A stretch of DNA of 64,000 nucleotides, taken from the NCBI RefSeq assembly GCF_900241005.1, contig NZ_OEST01000004.1, forward strand, positions 124,001 through 188,000, read 5' to 3'. Positions 51,998 through 63,598 of the stretch are shown here, in pieces. Each line of letters begins with the position of its first letter. The first letter of the stretch is position 1. The notes under the pieces are model-generated. The model was not told the origin of the DNA. It ran no database searches and saw only the letters and a program-made list of their open reading frames with translations. Made by a program: the position numbers and the translations under genes. The stretch is from Bacteroides cutis. GTDB taxonomy: Bacteria; Bacteroidota; Bacteroidia; Bacteroidales; Bacteroidaceae.

Positions 51998-52351
51998 TTA
52001 TTCCACCCGGATACCTTTATTCAGCAATGTAATGTTCAAAACTTTAGCATAATCAGCATATTGCTTTTCATTCAAAGTTTTTTTCATTAATTTCAAATTA
52101 CCATATATCGCGTTGCGAAGCAACTTCTCCTGATTTTTTTTTGAATTTGTGGCACGAGACATCTGTTCGCTGAAATATTCACATATATTAGCCACTTCTT
52201 TGTGTTGGTCATCAGACAAATTCAAATATTTACTCAACTTTGATACGTTGATGTTACCTTCCCATTTTGCAGTTGTAGGCTGATTTCCTGCTGCGAATGT
52301 TGTAACAGTCAGGCAGACTGCTGCTACTAATGTTAATCCTAATCTTTTCAT
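51998..52351 (-). CDS. Small secreted helical protein
   Basis: 117 residues, not assigned to a named family. Signal peptide 1-20 (MKRLGLTLVAAVCLTVTTFA). The mature part is helical and charged (LSKYLNLSDDQHKEVANICE, SKKNQEKLLRNAIYGNLKLM, LNEKQYADYAKVLNITL). The pattern of two helical hairpins with DDQ and NEKQ turns recalls Spy/CpxP-like periplasmic proteins, but LTxxQ motifs are not clear, so this is only a suggestion. It has its own promoter box. Confidence 0.7.
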   Translation of the reverse strand: MKRLGLTLVAAVCLTVTTFAAGNQPTTAKWEGNINVSKLSKYLNLSDDQHKEVANICEYFSEQMSRATNSKKNQEKLLRNAIYGNLKLMKKTLNEKQYADYAKVLNITLLNKGIRVE

Positions 52352-52668
52352 AATACCTACTTTTTTAATTGTTATACCTAAAAACTAATCTAAACTAATA
52401 CCTATTGAAAACAGCTCTAAGCGCTTAGCTTTTTCTTTTTACCTATGCAAATATAGAAATGTGTTTTATAGCATAAAAATGAATGAAGAAGAAAATGCAT
52501 ATGATACCTTCATTTTTTGATGTATGTCAATTATACGATGTGAAAATGTTCGTTTTATAGTTGGTTTTGTGATAAAAAATCAGTGTTCTTGGGGTTAAGT
52601 ATTATTTAGTGATATTATGATATAGTGTATGTGTGTCAAAAAGTAAATGTGAAGTATGAGGGGGTGCA
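52352..52668. other. 317-base intergenic region
   Basis: A/T-rich spacer. It holds the -7 box CAAATATA (52448-52455; TATATTTG on the minus strand) for the small secreted protein, with a leader of about 90 bases. I see no gene, strong hairpin or terminator for the DUF4249 operon that ends at 52669. Confidence 0.5.
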
Positions 52669-53760
52669 TTACTCTGTGTAGCGATGGTATATTGCTGTTT
52701 CCGGAAACTGAATTGTCGTTGTACTCTCTGAGCAAATACCCACGAATCCTAATCCGCCTTTTACATTGGAGGGGATACTGATGGGTTCCATTAATATATC
52801 ATCATAATCATCGGAATTCAGACAATTCAGAGCTTTCAGATAACGATATTCGGCTTCGGTAATACTAAGTATTTGTATGGAAATACTCCCTGTACGGTAT
52901 ATTTGATTAAAGATTTCATCCGGAAGGATATTTTCATAACGCTGGGTATAGACCTTTAGTGTAACATTAGAATTACTGAAACGGTTATCAGTGAAAATAT
53001 TGTATTTGTTTTTGATATTCGGAAAGAGCTCATTGTTTTCATCATCGCTATTAGTGGGATGTCCGTCGGTTAAAATCACATCATCCCGGTTGATAAGATC
53101 CGTATATTGTTTGGTGATGATAACGTCCGGGAAAGTATCGTTGATAGGTTGACATCGGAAACTAAAGTCATTTACAATATTCAGCCGATAATAGTTCTTT
53201 TCATTGGAACGGTCTTTTAAAGTTACTTTGAATTGTCGATAAGGTTTCAGGCCATTATATTCTTTGACATAAGCAAGACAAGTGTCTACCTGTATTTTAT
53301 CTACGGGTTGAGGTACAGTAACTTCTGCTGAAACATGATACTTCCCATTTTCAGCAGTACTTTCCAGGCGAACATTGTCACCGGGATGTAAAATAGTGGT
53401 CAGGCGGAATACTTTAAATTTAATACTTTGGAGTATTTGTTCTTTCATTTCCTCAGGATAGTTGTTTTCCAGTCCACCGATTGATTCTGACGGTGATAAA
53501 GCTTCCGGTGTTTCTTTCAGTTGTCCGTTTACGTAAAGAGAAAGAGTACCTTCACTCACGCGTCCCACGCCGGTACCTTCACTCAGGTGCAGATAGACCA
53601 AATTATCCGTTCGTCCGGCATTTATTAAAGCATTCATAATCAGTTGAGGCTCTTTCTGTGCCGTATCGTAGGGAATTTCATTTTCACAAGCGGATAATAG
53701 GAGAAGAAATGTTATATATATAATAAGGTGTAGGCTGGGTTTCATCATTCTTGTTTTCAT
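52669..53760 (-). CDS. DUF4249 family lipoprotein
   Basis: A 363-residue outer-membrane-associated lipoprotein. The lipobox gives C25 (LLLSACENE). DUF4249 features are the N-terminal PQLIMNALINAG strand, LYVNGQLKE near 75-83, and repeated beta segments to the C-terminus. DUF4249 proteins accompany STN-type TonB receptors and are thought to be surface accessory subunits (established as a gene association; function unproven). It lies 12 bases downstream of the TonB receptor and is last in the operon. Confidence 0.88.
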   Translation of the reverse strand: MKTRMMKPSLHLIIYITFLLLLSACENEIPYDTAQKEPQLIMNALINAGRTDNLVYLHLSEGTGVGRVSEGTLSLYVNGQLKETPEALSPSESIGGLENNYPEEMKEQILQSIKFKVFRLTTILHPGDNVRLESTAENGKYHVSAEVTVPQPVDKIQVDTCLAYVKEYNGLKPYRQFKVTLKDRSNEKNYYRLNIVNDFSFRCQPINDTFPDVIITKQYTDLINRDDVILTDGHPTNSDDENNELFPNIKNKYNIFTDNRFSNSNVTLKVYTQRYENILPDEIFNQIYRTGSISIQILSITEAEYRYLKALNCLNSDDYDDILMEPISIPSNVKGGLGFVGICSESTTTIQFPETAIYHRYTE

Positions 53761-53772
53761 GTTTTATATCTT

Positions 53773-56514
53773 TTAAAATCTGTAAGTATAGGTAAAGGAC
53801 GGGATACAAGGCAGTAACGTCATTTTCTTTATGACGGTTTTTCTTTTATTTTCCTGACCGGTAATAAACATTCCGTTGTTATTATTGCCATAATAGAAAT
53901 TGCCATTGTCGCGTTTGGTATAGACCAGGTTTGGATTCATAGCATTGTAAACATTGTAAATGCTGATATTCCACGTTCGCATACCGTGTTTTGTTTTTTT
54001 GTTGAAGTTTACTCCGAAATTCAGTCGATGGCTTGCCGGCAGGCGATAGTTGTTTCGGGAAGAAATGTAAGAAGTTTCTTCCATACTACCGTCCGGTTTG
54101 ATAATGACTGTTTCCCGTTCGGGTATGGTGATCGTTCCACCTGTATAAAATATCCAAGAGGCTCCTATGTCTATGCGGTTACTGAATTTATGGTTGACGC
54201 AAAGGCTGATATTATGGCGGCGGTCGTACTTATAAGGAAAACGTTTACCATTGTTGATCGTACCGTTTTCAAACTGGCGGTCGCTTTTGGCAAGCGTATA
54301 AGCCATCCATCCGGTAGTACGACCTGCCGTCTTTTGAATCATGAACTCCAAACCGAAAGAACGGCCTTTACCCACTTCTACTTTTTCTTCCCAGTGGGTG
54401 GAAGTTCCGAAAAAACTAGTACCGTCCTGATATTCCAGTACGTTACGCATCTGTTTATAATAACCCTCCAGTGAAAATTCCCATCCGGGGATACCTTCAT
54501 AATATCCGCCGATGGAATATTGGTTAGAGTACATGGGACGGATATTTTTTGTGATAGGTACCCATAAGTCTGTTGGCATAGAGAGAGGAGTAGACGAAAG
54601 CAGGTGTACATATTGTGCCATACACGAGTAAGCGGCTTTGATGGAATATCCCTGTCCCATACGGTAACGGGCTGAAAAACGCGGTTGGGCTGATAAATAG
54701 TTCTTGCCCTGTGTATGAAACAACGACAAGCGTATTCCGGTATTCAGGCTGAGGTTACTGCCGATGTCAAAGTTATCTTCCGCATAGAAAGAAACTTCGT
54801 GCCCGCGAAGTCTGTTGTTGGGATTGCTGCTATATACTGTATCTTGCTCTATTTTATTCTGTCCGGTTTCTCTGATTTTTGATGTAGTAGTTTCGGGGCT
54901 AAAGGTATGGTAGAGATATTCGGCACCAAACTTAATATGATGCTGTGGGAGTGGGGTATAGTCAAAATCCATACGAAAACTCCAGTCGCGGATACCGGAA
55001 CGGTAATCTGCTCCGTATTGATAAGAATAGTAATTTTGACTGTTTTGGAAACGCCATTCTTCTGCCTCGCTTCTTAAGTTCATTTGATAGCTGTTATAGG
55101 CCACAGATGTATTACTGAAAAGTTTATTGTTGAATACATAGTTCCAGCGTCCGGATACTACAGTATTGCCCCAGTTCAATTGGTTTTTGTCACTATAGCT
55201 ACTTCCAGAATAATATTCAGGTTGTTGTGTGTTGTAACTGTAATTCTCTTTGAATTTAAAATGAAAGTGATCTTTGCCTTTGTAGAAGTTCAGGAATATA
55301 CGACTTCGGTCATTGAACTTATGATTTACTTTGGCATTGATGTCATAAAAGTAATAGTTATAAAATTCGGTATCGTCACCATCTTTATTCTTAATAAGGT
55401 TATTCAAGAAAGCGGTGTGGGTAGCGCGTGCACTAATACTGAAAGAAGTGCGGTTTTTGATGATAGGCCCCTCAAAATGTAACTTATCAGTCAGTGTACC
55501 AATACTCAATGTACCGTGATACCGGTTCATATCTCCATCATTGGTACGTACATCCACAATGGATGAAAGTCGTCCGCCGTACCGTGCCGGAAAGGAACTT
55601 TTGAATAGCGTGACTTTTTTCACGGCTTCGGGTGTAAAGATAGAGAATACTCCTAAGAAATGGTCGGCATTGTATACCGGAATACCATCCAGTAATATAA
55701 GGTTCTGGTCAGATCCTCCGCCACGTACATACAATCCGGAAAATCCCTCCATGCCTGCCTGTACACCGGGCATCAGTTGTACTGTCTTTAGCAGATCTGC
55801 TTCACCCAAGATGGCGGGTGTGTGTTTGACTTGTGCCATCGGAATTTCGTGTGCTCCCATGGCAGTGCTTTGGATACCCACTTCTTGTTTGTCTGAAAGT
55901 ACCACCACTTCTGCCAGCTGGTTATTACTGTTCAGGCTGACGTTGAGTAAAGTGTCTTTTTTCAGTTCAAAACGGCTGTTCCGAGTTTCATAACCCAGAT
56001 AAGAAAACGTCAATTCAGTTTCACCCTCCGGTAAAGTAAGCGTATAGAAACCGAAAGGATTGGTGGCAGTTCCCGTGGAACGACGACTCTCAAGGATATT
56101 GGCACCAATCAGCGTCTCCGAAGACGCCCCGTCTGTTACGTATCCGCTGATAGTGAACTTACGGCTAACGGGTTTCTGCGGCAGAGGCCGTTTATAGAGC
56201 AGGATATGCTTTCCGGAAATTTCAAACTTGATAGGTTCGTTTTCAAAGGCACATTGCAATATTTCGCTGATGGTTTGTTTTTCCACCTTCATATTAATGC
56301 GGTGGGATAGTTTGACTTCCTCTCCATAGACAAAAGAGAAGCCTGTGGCGTTTTCCAGCTGTTTTATCAGACTTTCCAAAGTCGCGTTGCGTATGTTCAG
56401 GCTTAAACGGACTTCTTTATTTTGTCCGTGAACGGATGTGATGTTTAAGAGAACCACGCACATCAGTAGTAAGACTCTGATGTGGTGGCATGAATAGAAA
56501 AAAGATTGATTCAT
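53773..56514 (-). CDS. TonB-dependent receptor with N-terminal STN and carboxypeptidase-like domains
   Basis: A 913-residue outer-membrane transporter. Signal peptide 1-30 (ending SVHG), STN secretin/TonB domain about 35-105 (NIRNATLESLIKQLENATG), carboxypeptidase regulatory-like domain about 120-210 (FTISGYVTDGASSETLIGAN), plug about 215-330 (GLYVRGGGSDQNLILLDGIP), then a 22-strand barrel ending in YTYRF. The STN domain marks it as a transducer that signals substrate to the sigma/anti-sigma pair encoded just upstream. The ligand is unknown (siderophore, metal, peptide or glycan). It is not a SusC-SusD type. Confidence 0.92.
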   Translation of the reverse strand: MNQSFFYSCHHIRVLLLMCVVLLNITSVHGQNKEVRLSLNIRNATLESLIKQLENATGFSFVYGEEVKLSHRINMKVEKQTISEILQCAFENEPIKFEISGKHILLYKRPLPQKPVSRKFTISGYVTDGASSETLIGANILESRRSTGTATNPFGFYTLTLPEGETELTFSYLGYETRNSRFELKKDTLLNVSLNSNNQLAEVVVLSDKQEVGIQSTAMGAHEIPMAQVKHTPAILGEADLLKTVQLMPGVQAGMEGFSGLYVRGGGSDQNLILLDGIPVYNADHFLGVFSIFTPEAVKKVTLFKSSFPARYGGRLSSIVDVRTNDGDMNRYHGTLSIGTLTDKLHFEGPIIKNRTSFSISARATHTAFLNNLIKNKDGDDTEFYNYYFYDINAKVNHKFNDRSRIFLNFYKGKDHFHFKFKENYSYNTQQPEYYSGSSYSDKNQLNWGNTVVSGRWNYVFNNKLFSNTSVAYNSYQMNLRSEAEEWRFQNSQNYYSYQYGADYRSGIRDWSFRMDFDYTPLPQHHIKFGAEYLYHTFSPETTTSKIRETGQNKIEQDTVYSSNPNNRLRGHEVSFYAEDNFDIGSNLSLNTGIRLSLFHTQGKNYLSAQPRFSARYRMGQGYSIKAAYSCMAQYVHLLSSTPLSMPTDLWVPITKNIRPMYSNQYSIGGYYEGIPGWEFSLEGYYKQMRNVLEYQDGTSFFGTSTHWEEKVEVGKGRSFGLEFMIQKTAGRTTGWMAYTLAKSDRQFENGTINNGKRFPYKYDRRHNISLCVNHKFSNRIDIGASWIFYTGGTITIPERETVIIKPDGSMEETSYISSRNNYRLPASHRLNFGVNFNKKTKHGMRTWNISIYNVYNAMNPNLVYTKRDNGNFYYGNNNNGMFITGQENKRKTVIKKMTLLPCIPSFTYTYRF

Positions 56515-56519
56515 TGTGT

Positions 56520-57035
56520 TTAGTTAGGTTTAGTAATGATAATAGTATTGTTTGTCTCTGTATAGTCAAAGTTGCCTGCGGCTCCTTTCAGTAAATCGAG
56601 GATTTCGGTCAGTTCTTCGTCGGTGTCGAAAGTACCCGTCATGCGATAGTTACATAGGTCGTCGTCATTAATGATAATCTCTTTGTGGAAGATTTCAGAT
56701 AATTGACGCACAATTTCCTGTAAAGGTTGCTGTTGAAAATAAATAATTCCTTTACGATGTTCGGGTTTTGCCGGACTGGCCTGTTGTTTTATCGGTTCGG
56801 GTTTTGCCGGTTCAGGGTTCAGGGCGTGGTAGGCTGCCCAACTTGCCAGACACAGCAATACTACTGCTGCGCTACTCGTCATCCGCAACCAGAATATTCT
56901 TCTCTTTTTGCGGGCAAGTATTTTCGTCTCCAATAAATTCCAGCTGCTTTCTGCCGAAAAATGTCCACGGGGTGAGCGAGTAGAGGTAACCAACTTGTTT
57001 AATACCTTGTCAAAGTCCTTGTTACTTATCTTCAT
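56520..57035 (-). CDS. Short anti-sigma factor with STN/DUF4974-like C-terminal domain
   Basis: From the ATG at 57035 it has 171 residues. A cytoplasmic N-terminus (MKISNKDFDKVLNKLVTSTR) is followed by a membrane helix (about 53-72, MTSSAAVVLLCLASWAAYHAL) and a Pro/Glu/Lys-rich periplasmic linker. The C-terminal domain (about 95-170, IYFQQQPLQEIVRQLSEIF, then ELTEILDLLKGAAGNF) resembles DUF4974/STN. The FecR core domain seen in standard anti-sigma factors of this class is absent, making it about half the usual length. It lies between the ECF sigma factor and its TonB receptor. Confidence 0.8.
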   Translation of the reverse strand: MKISNKDFDKVLNKLVTSTRSPRGHFSAESSWNLLETKILARKKRRIFWLRMTSSAAVVLLCLASWAAYHALNPEPAKPEPIKQQASPAKPEHRKGIIYFQQQPLQEIVRQLSEIFHKEIIINDDDLCNYRMTGTFDTDEELTEILDLLKGAAGNFDYTETNNTIIITKPN

Positions 57036-57120
57036 TTTATAGGTTTTTTGTTTTTCATAAGTAAAGACAGGCACTTTGGAAAAACTCCCTACTCAAAATT
57101 GCATTTTTTTTTCATCTATA

Positions 57121-57669
57121 TCACTCCGCATTCAGCAGCATCTCCTTCAGTCGTGTGATAGCTTTTTGCAGTTGTGCATCTACCGTTTTTGTACTGATAC
57201 TCAGTTCTTCCGCAACTTGAGCATAACTTTGTTTTTCCTCCCGTATGCGGATAAATACCTCCCTGCAACGTTCCGGCAATCGGTCGAGGGCTTTGACATA
57301 ACGTGCGAAAAGTTCTTCACTGATAAGGGTGTCTTCCGGTGAGTCTGCCTGTACGGCAGGTTCGGGCAATTGGTCGGCGGATACAGTGGCATGCCGGGTT
57401 TCCTTTTCCAGATAGTTCAGGGATGCATTCTTTACGAGGATAAAGCAATAATCTTCAATATTACGTACTTCCGTCAGCGTGCTACGCTGTTCCCAAAGTC
57501 GTATAAAGACATCCAGAACAATCTCCTGTGCCCATTCTTCATGTTTCACGTAGTAGAAAGCAATACGGAACAACCGGTCGTATGTCAGGTCATAGAACTC
57601 CCGGAAGGCTCGCTGCGAGTCTTCATCCTTCATTTGACGGAGGTATCGTCTGACTTCTTGTTCGGTCAT
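57121..57669 (-). CDS. ECF RNA polymerase sigma-70 factor
   Basis: A 182-residue ECF sigma factor. Region 2 at about 20-90 (AFREFYDLTYDRLFRIAFYY, EIVLDVFIRLWEQRSTL); region 4 at about 125-178 (ALDRLPERCREVFIRIREEK, then SYAQVAEELSISTKTVDAQL). It should direct transcription of the receptor operon when released by the anti-sigma factor encoded 85 bases downstream. Confidence 0.93.
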   Translation of the reverse strand: MTEQEVRRYLRQMKDEDSQRAFREFYDLTYDRLFRIAFYYVKHEEWAQEIVLDVFIRLWEQRSTLTEVRNIEDYCFILVKNASLNYLEKETRHATVSADQLPEPAVQADSPEDTLISEELFARYVKALDRLPERCREVFIRIREEKQSYAQVAEELSISTKTVDAQLQKAITRLKEMLLNAE

Positions 57670-57705
57670 GTCATGCTATATTATCTCGTTTCTTTATAAA
57701 CAGTC

Positions 57706-58839
57706 TTATTCTTCGATGAACATCAGGTCGCTTATAATACCGTCCGAAATAAAAATCCCTTCACGCGTCAGGCAAAGATGATTATCTTGTATTTTCAGTT
57801 TCCCGCTTTCCAGATAAGGAGTTGCCATATCCATGCAGTATTTCCACATCTCTGTGCCGAACTCCATTTCTATATATTTCAAAGATATCCCCCATAGGGT
57901 ACGGATGCAAGTCATGATACACTCATTGTAGCAAGTCGTCTTGTCCTGGTATTCCGTTTCAAACTTCCGCCGGTCTGTTTCTATACCCTGCATATATTCT
58001 TCCAAAGACGCCACATTCCACTCACGGGTATGAGTGTTGAATGAGTGTGCCGCCGGACCGCAACCCAGATAAGGAATACCTTTCCAATAAGAAGTGTTAT
58101 GACGGGAATATTTGCCCGGTCGGCAGAAGTTGGATATCTCATAATGCTCATATCCGGCAGCGTCAAGAGTATCTATCAGGACAGAAAAAAAGCGTACACT
58201 GCTTTCTTCATCCACTTCCCGGATACGGTGGGCTTGCAGTAATTCATAGATACGTGTCCCTTCCTCATACGTCAGATGATAGGCGGAAATATGCTCCACA
58301 TTGAGACTGACCGCTTGCTTCAAGTCACGTTCCCAACGTTCATCCGTTTCGCCCGGCAATCCGTAGATGAGGTCGATACTGATATTTTCAAATCCGGCAC
58401 GGCGGCAACGGTCTACGGCTTCAATGGCTTGCATGGCGTTATGGCGGCGGTTCAGTAATTTCAAAGTTACATCATCGAAGGTTTGTATTCCCATACTGAT
58501 ACGGTTGAAGGGGAGACGGTGTAACCGGGTTACATATTCTTCTGTCAAGTCATCCGGGTTGGCCTCGAGAGTAATTTCCTTGCAATGTTCCATGCCGTAA
58601 ACCTCTTCGATAGTAGCAAACACCTGCCGGAAGTCCTCTTCATCGAGTTGTGAAGGTGTACCGCCCCCGAAGTAAATGGTTTCGATAGTTGCTCCTTCCA
58701 GATAATCCTTGCGTATTCTCAACTCCCGGCACAAAGCACGGATATAGCGCTCTTTCAGGTCGCTACGGGTAGTGGAGTAGAAATCACAATAGATGCAACG
58801 TGTTTTGCAGAAAGGGATATGGATATAGATACCTGCCAT
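57706..58839 (-). CDS. hemW: Radical SAM heme chaperone HemW (coproporphyrinogen III oxidase-like)
   Basis: A 377-residue radical SAM protein from the ATG at 58839 (MAGIYIHIPFCKTRCIYCDF). The cluster Cys motif is C-x3-C-x2-C: CKTRCIYC near 11-18. GGGTPS near 58-63 and EANPDDLT near 91 bind SAM. The HemN-type extra Cys present in true oxygen-independent coproporphyrinogen oxidases (CxxxCxxCxC) is missing, so the heme-chaperone HemW assignment is better. The more upstream ATG at 58863 coincides with the promoter box. Confidence 0.9.
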   Translation of the reverse strand: MAGIYIHIPFCKTRCIYCDFYSTTRSDLKERYIRALCRELRIRKDYLEGATIETIYFGGGTPSQLDEEDFRQVFATIEEVYGMEHCKEITLEANPDDLTEEYVTRLHRLPFNRISMGIQTFDDVTLKLLNRRHNAMQAIEAVDRCRRAGFENISIDLIYGLPGETDERWERDLKQAVSLNVEHISAYHLTYEEGTRIYELLQAHRIREVDEESSVRFFSVLIDTLDAAGYEHYEISNFCRPGKYSRHNTSYWKGIPYLGCGPAAHSFNTHTREWNVASLEEYMQGIETDRRKFETEYQDKTTCYNECIMTCIRTLWGISLKYIEMEFGTEMWKYCMDMATPYLESGKLKIQDNHLCLTREGIFISDGIISDLMFIEE

Positions 58840-58860
58840 AAGCTTAGATTGATTGGGGGG

Positions 58861-58868
58861 CAAATATA
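58861..58868 (-). promoter_or_regulatory. -7 promoter box for hemW
   Basis: CAAATATA on + reads TATATTTG on minus; RNA start near 58854, 15 bases before the ATG at 58839. Confidence 0.65.
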
Positions 58869-59006
58869 CAATTATTTTTTCCCTTGAGTTGAATGTTGGC
58901 TTGTCTTTGCTCGTATTTTACATAAAAACGAGTTTATATGCAGGTAGTGAACAGATGTGCACCCATTTTTGAACTATAATTCACCTTAGTCTTTTTTATT
59001 CCTTCT

Positions 59007-59014
59007 ATCTTTGT
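59007..59014 (+). promoter_or_regulatory. -7 promoter box for the beta-galactosidase gene
   Basis: TATCTTTG, with an RNA start near 59021 and a leader of about 48 bases before the ATG at 59069. Confidence 0.65.
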
Positions 59015-59050
59015 GGGCGGTGTAATGATTGTACACCTTGACTAATTTAA

Positions 59051-62164
<3,114 letters not shown>

Positions 62165-62201
62165 AGTCCACTCTGATAAACTGGAAGTGTCATTTTTCTT
62201 C

Positions 62202-62234
62202 CCCGTTCCCTTGAAGAGAGGGAACGGGTTTTTT
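62202..62234 (+). terminator. Intrinsic terminator after the beta-galactosidase gene
   Basis: CCCGTTCCCT (62202-62211) pairs with AGGGAACGGG (62219-62228) across a 7-base loop, followed by TTTTTTG. Confidence 0.9.
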
Positions 62235-62236
62235 GT

Positions 62237-62866
62237 TTATTCCTCCTTACTGATATATACTTTGTGTGTACCTCGTCCGGATCTGCCGATACCACTGTCC
62301 GGTAATTCGGCCCATTGCCGCAGTTCCAGTGAAGCCGCAGTCTTCCTCAGCCCGGTAATTTCGCTGTAGTCGCCGACCGTCATATACGGATGTTTCGCCA
62401 AATAATTTTTAGCCCGCTCCAGCCTTTGTCCGGGCGTATAGTGTTGGGATGAACGGTGGAATTTATGTTGCGAACGTTCCAGGTCACAATTCCGGTTTGT
62501 TTCTTCCAGTAGAGTTTTGTCGGGGCGAAATTTGATGTCTCCCACGACGATACTCCGTGCGTTTCGTCTGGTTCCTTTTTCCTCGCCTGTTTCCCGCTCT
62601 TTACCGTCACGCAGGCAAAGAGAAGCAACGAAGGTTCCTATCTGTTCCAGTTTTACTGATCTTCCTTCACCCATCTGGTATGCCATTTCATCAGCTACCT
62701 CGCCCAGCAATCCCAGTATTTCACCCTTGCTGAAGGTCGATTTCTGGGCTATTTTCTTTGCAATGTCTTCCGTTGTAATCTGTCCGCGTTGAACCAGGCG
62801 CGGATAAAGCACGCGTTTTCCTTCTTTGTTTGGCAGGTTCATCTCCTGCATTTCATATTCGGCCAT
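62237..62866 (-). CDS. HU-HIG family DNA-binding protein
   Basis: A 209-residue protein from the ATG at 62866 (MAEYEMQEMNLPNKEGKRV). The first 125 residues form an HU-like fold (TTEDIAKKIAQKSTFSKGEI, VKLEQIGTFVASL, then IKFRPDK), the Bacteroidales HU-HIG domain. The C-terminal 70 residues (ERAKNYLAKHPYMTVGDYSE, TGLRKTAASLELRQWAEL) look like a small winged-helix type domain. It probably binds DNA as a nucleoid or regulatory protein. The longer frame from 62917 adds an unlikely N-terminus. It is convergent with the beta-galactosidase gene. Confidence 0.85.
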   Translation of the reverse strand: MAEYEMQEMNLPNKEGKRVLYPRLVQRGQITTEDIAKKIAQKSTFSKGEILGLLGEVADEMAYQMGEGRSVKLEQIGTFVASLCLRDGKERETGEEKGTRRNARSIVVGDIKFRPDKTLLEETNRNCDLERSQHKFHRSSQHYTPGQRLERAKNYLAKHPYMTVGDYSEITGLRKTAASLELRQWAELPDSGIGRSGRGTHKVYISKEE

Positions 62867-62970
62867 ATATAATATAGTGTATGTTCTGTATAAAGACAAA
62901 ACTTTTTTCTTATACAAGACAAACTTCTGTCTTTACTGTTCTAAATTTCTGTTTGATTAATGAAAATCTT

Positions 62971-63031
62971 TATTCTTAACTTGCGAATATAAGTTCTCAG
63001 CCTAAGAATTTATATTTGCAAGTTAAGAATA
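62971..63031. repeat. 27-bp near-perfect hairpin
   Basis: Bases 62971-62997 pair with 63005-63031 with only two G-T wobbles; the outer 14 bp (TATTCTTAACTTGC / GCAAGTTAAGAATA) are perfect. The loop is 7 bases. There is no T-run. Confidence 0.85.
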
Positions 63032-63349
63032 TAAATTCACAATCTAAAATTATAACTTATTATTTATAAAAACAAATTTTCTTGACTATAAAAAGTACTT
63101 TTCTTATATACATTGAACAATTTTTATATTAACGGGCAATTTGAAGGGTATATATACTGAATGAAAGTCATATCTATTTGCAAGTAGTACAAACAATTGT
63201 ATGAATTTTGTATTTCCTTAAAATGGGAATTGTTACCGAAATGGGTCTTGCCAATTTGGGTAGGGCAGATATCAGGACGGTGTGCTGCGAGTGTAGTTTG
63301 AATGAGGCATTCTTTTTTACACCTTATTATATTATATAAGTAATATATG

Positions 63350-63387
63350 AATGGGAGTTTAGGGGGGGACACTCCTAAACTCCCATT
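63350..63387. repeat. 16-bp hairpin with G-rich loop
   Basis: AATGGGAGTTTAGG (63350-63363) pairs with CCTAAACTCCCATT (63374-63387), extended inward by a G-T and a G-C pair. It may be a transcription block between the HU-HIG and fusA2 units. Confidence 0.8.
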
Positions 63388-63397
63388 TGATTATCAT

Positions 63398-63425
63398 GTT
63401 TCCCTTATAGGGAAAAGAGGGAAAC
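63398..63425. repeat. Overlapping alternative hairpins upstream of fusA2
   Basis: GTTTCCC (63398-63404) can pair with GGGAAA at 63410-63415 (5-base loop) or with GGGAAAC at 63419-63425. It lies 27 bases upstream of the fusA2 -7 box, where an activator would bind. Confidence 0.5.
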
Positions 63426-63451
63426 TGGTTGATTGTTTGTGTAGTGTCCGT

Positions 63452-63459
63452 TACTTTTG
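63452..63459 (+). promoter_or_regulatory. -7 promoter box for fusA2
   Basis: TACTTTTG; RNA start near 63466, leaving a leader of about 129 bases. A partial -33 element (TTG at 63429-63431) is 20 bases upstream. Confidence 0.6.
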
Positions 63460-63547
63460 ATTGATGTGTTGAATAACATTGTTTAGTAACACGGCTGATT
63501 AATTGCTTTTCTTTTGATTAATTTCTAATTTGCGGCTCACAAAAATA

Positions 63548-63598
63548 ATGGCATACGGAAGCATGCTGAGTATTCACTTTAAATCTTATATATCATGA
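63548..63598 (+). CDS. 16-codon upstream reading frame overlapping the fusA2 start
   Basis: Starts ATG at 63548 and reads MAYGSMLSIHFKSYIS. Its TGA (63596-63598) overlaps the fusA2 ATG (63595-63597) as ATGA, the usual arrangement for translational coupling. It could be a regulatory leader peptide or chance; there is no family to recognise. Confidence 0.4.
   Translation: MAYGSMLSIHFKSYIS

Larger units (their letters stand above)
62918..63594. other. 677-base structured intergenic region upstream of fusA2
   Basis: No gene is convincing here apart from a short upstream frame at its end. The region holds four elements, listed separately: a 27-bp hairpin (62971-63031), a 16-bp hairpin (63350-63387), overlapping alternative hairpins (63398-63425) and a -7 box (63452-63459). 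The rest is A/T rich. Confidence 0.7.

Noticed and set aside
63124-63372. 82-codon frame on the minus strand in the fusA2 upstream region
   Set aside because: It crosses the 16-bp hairpin, has no recognisable start region, signal or domain, and has an odd Cys/Tyr/Asn-rich composition.
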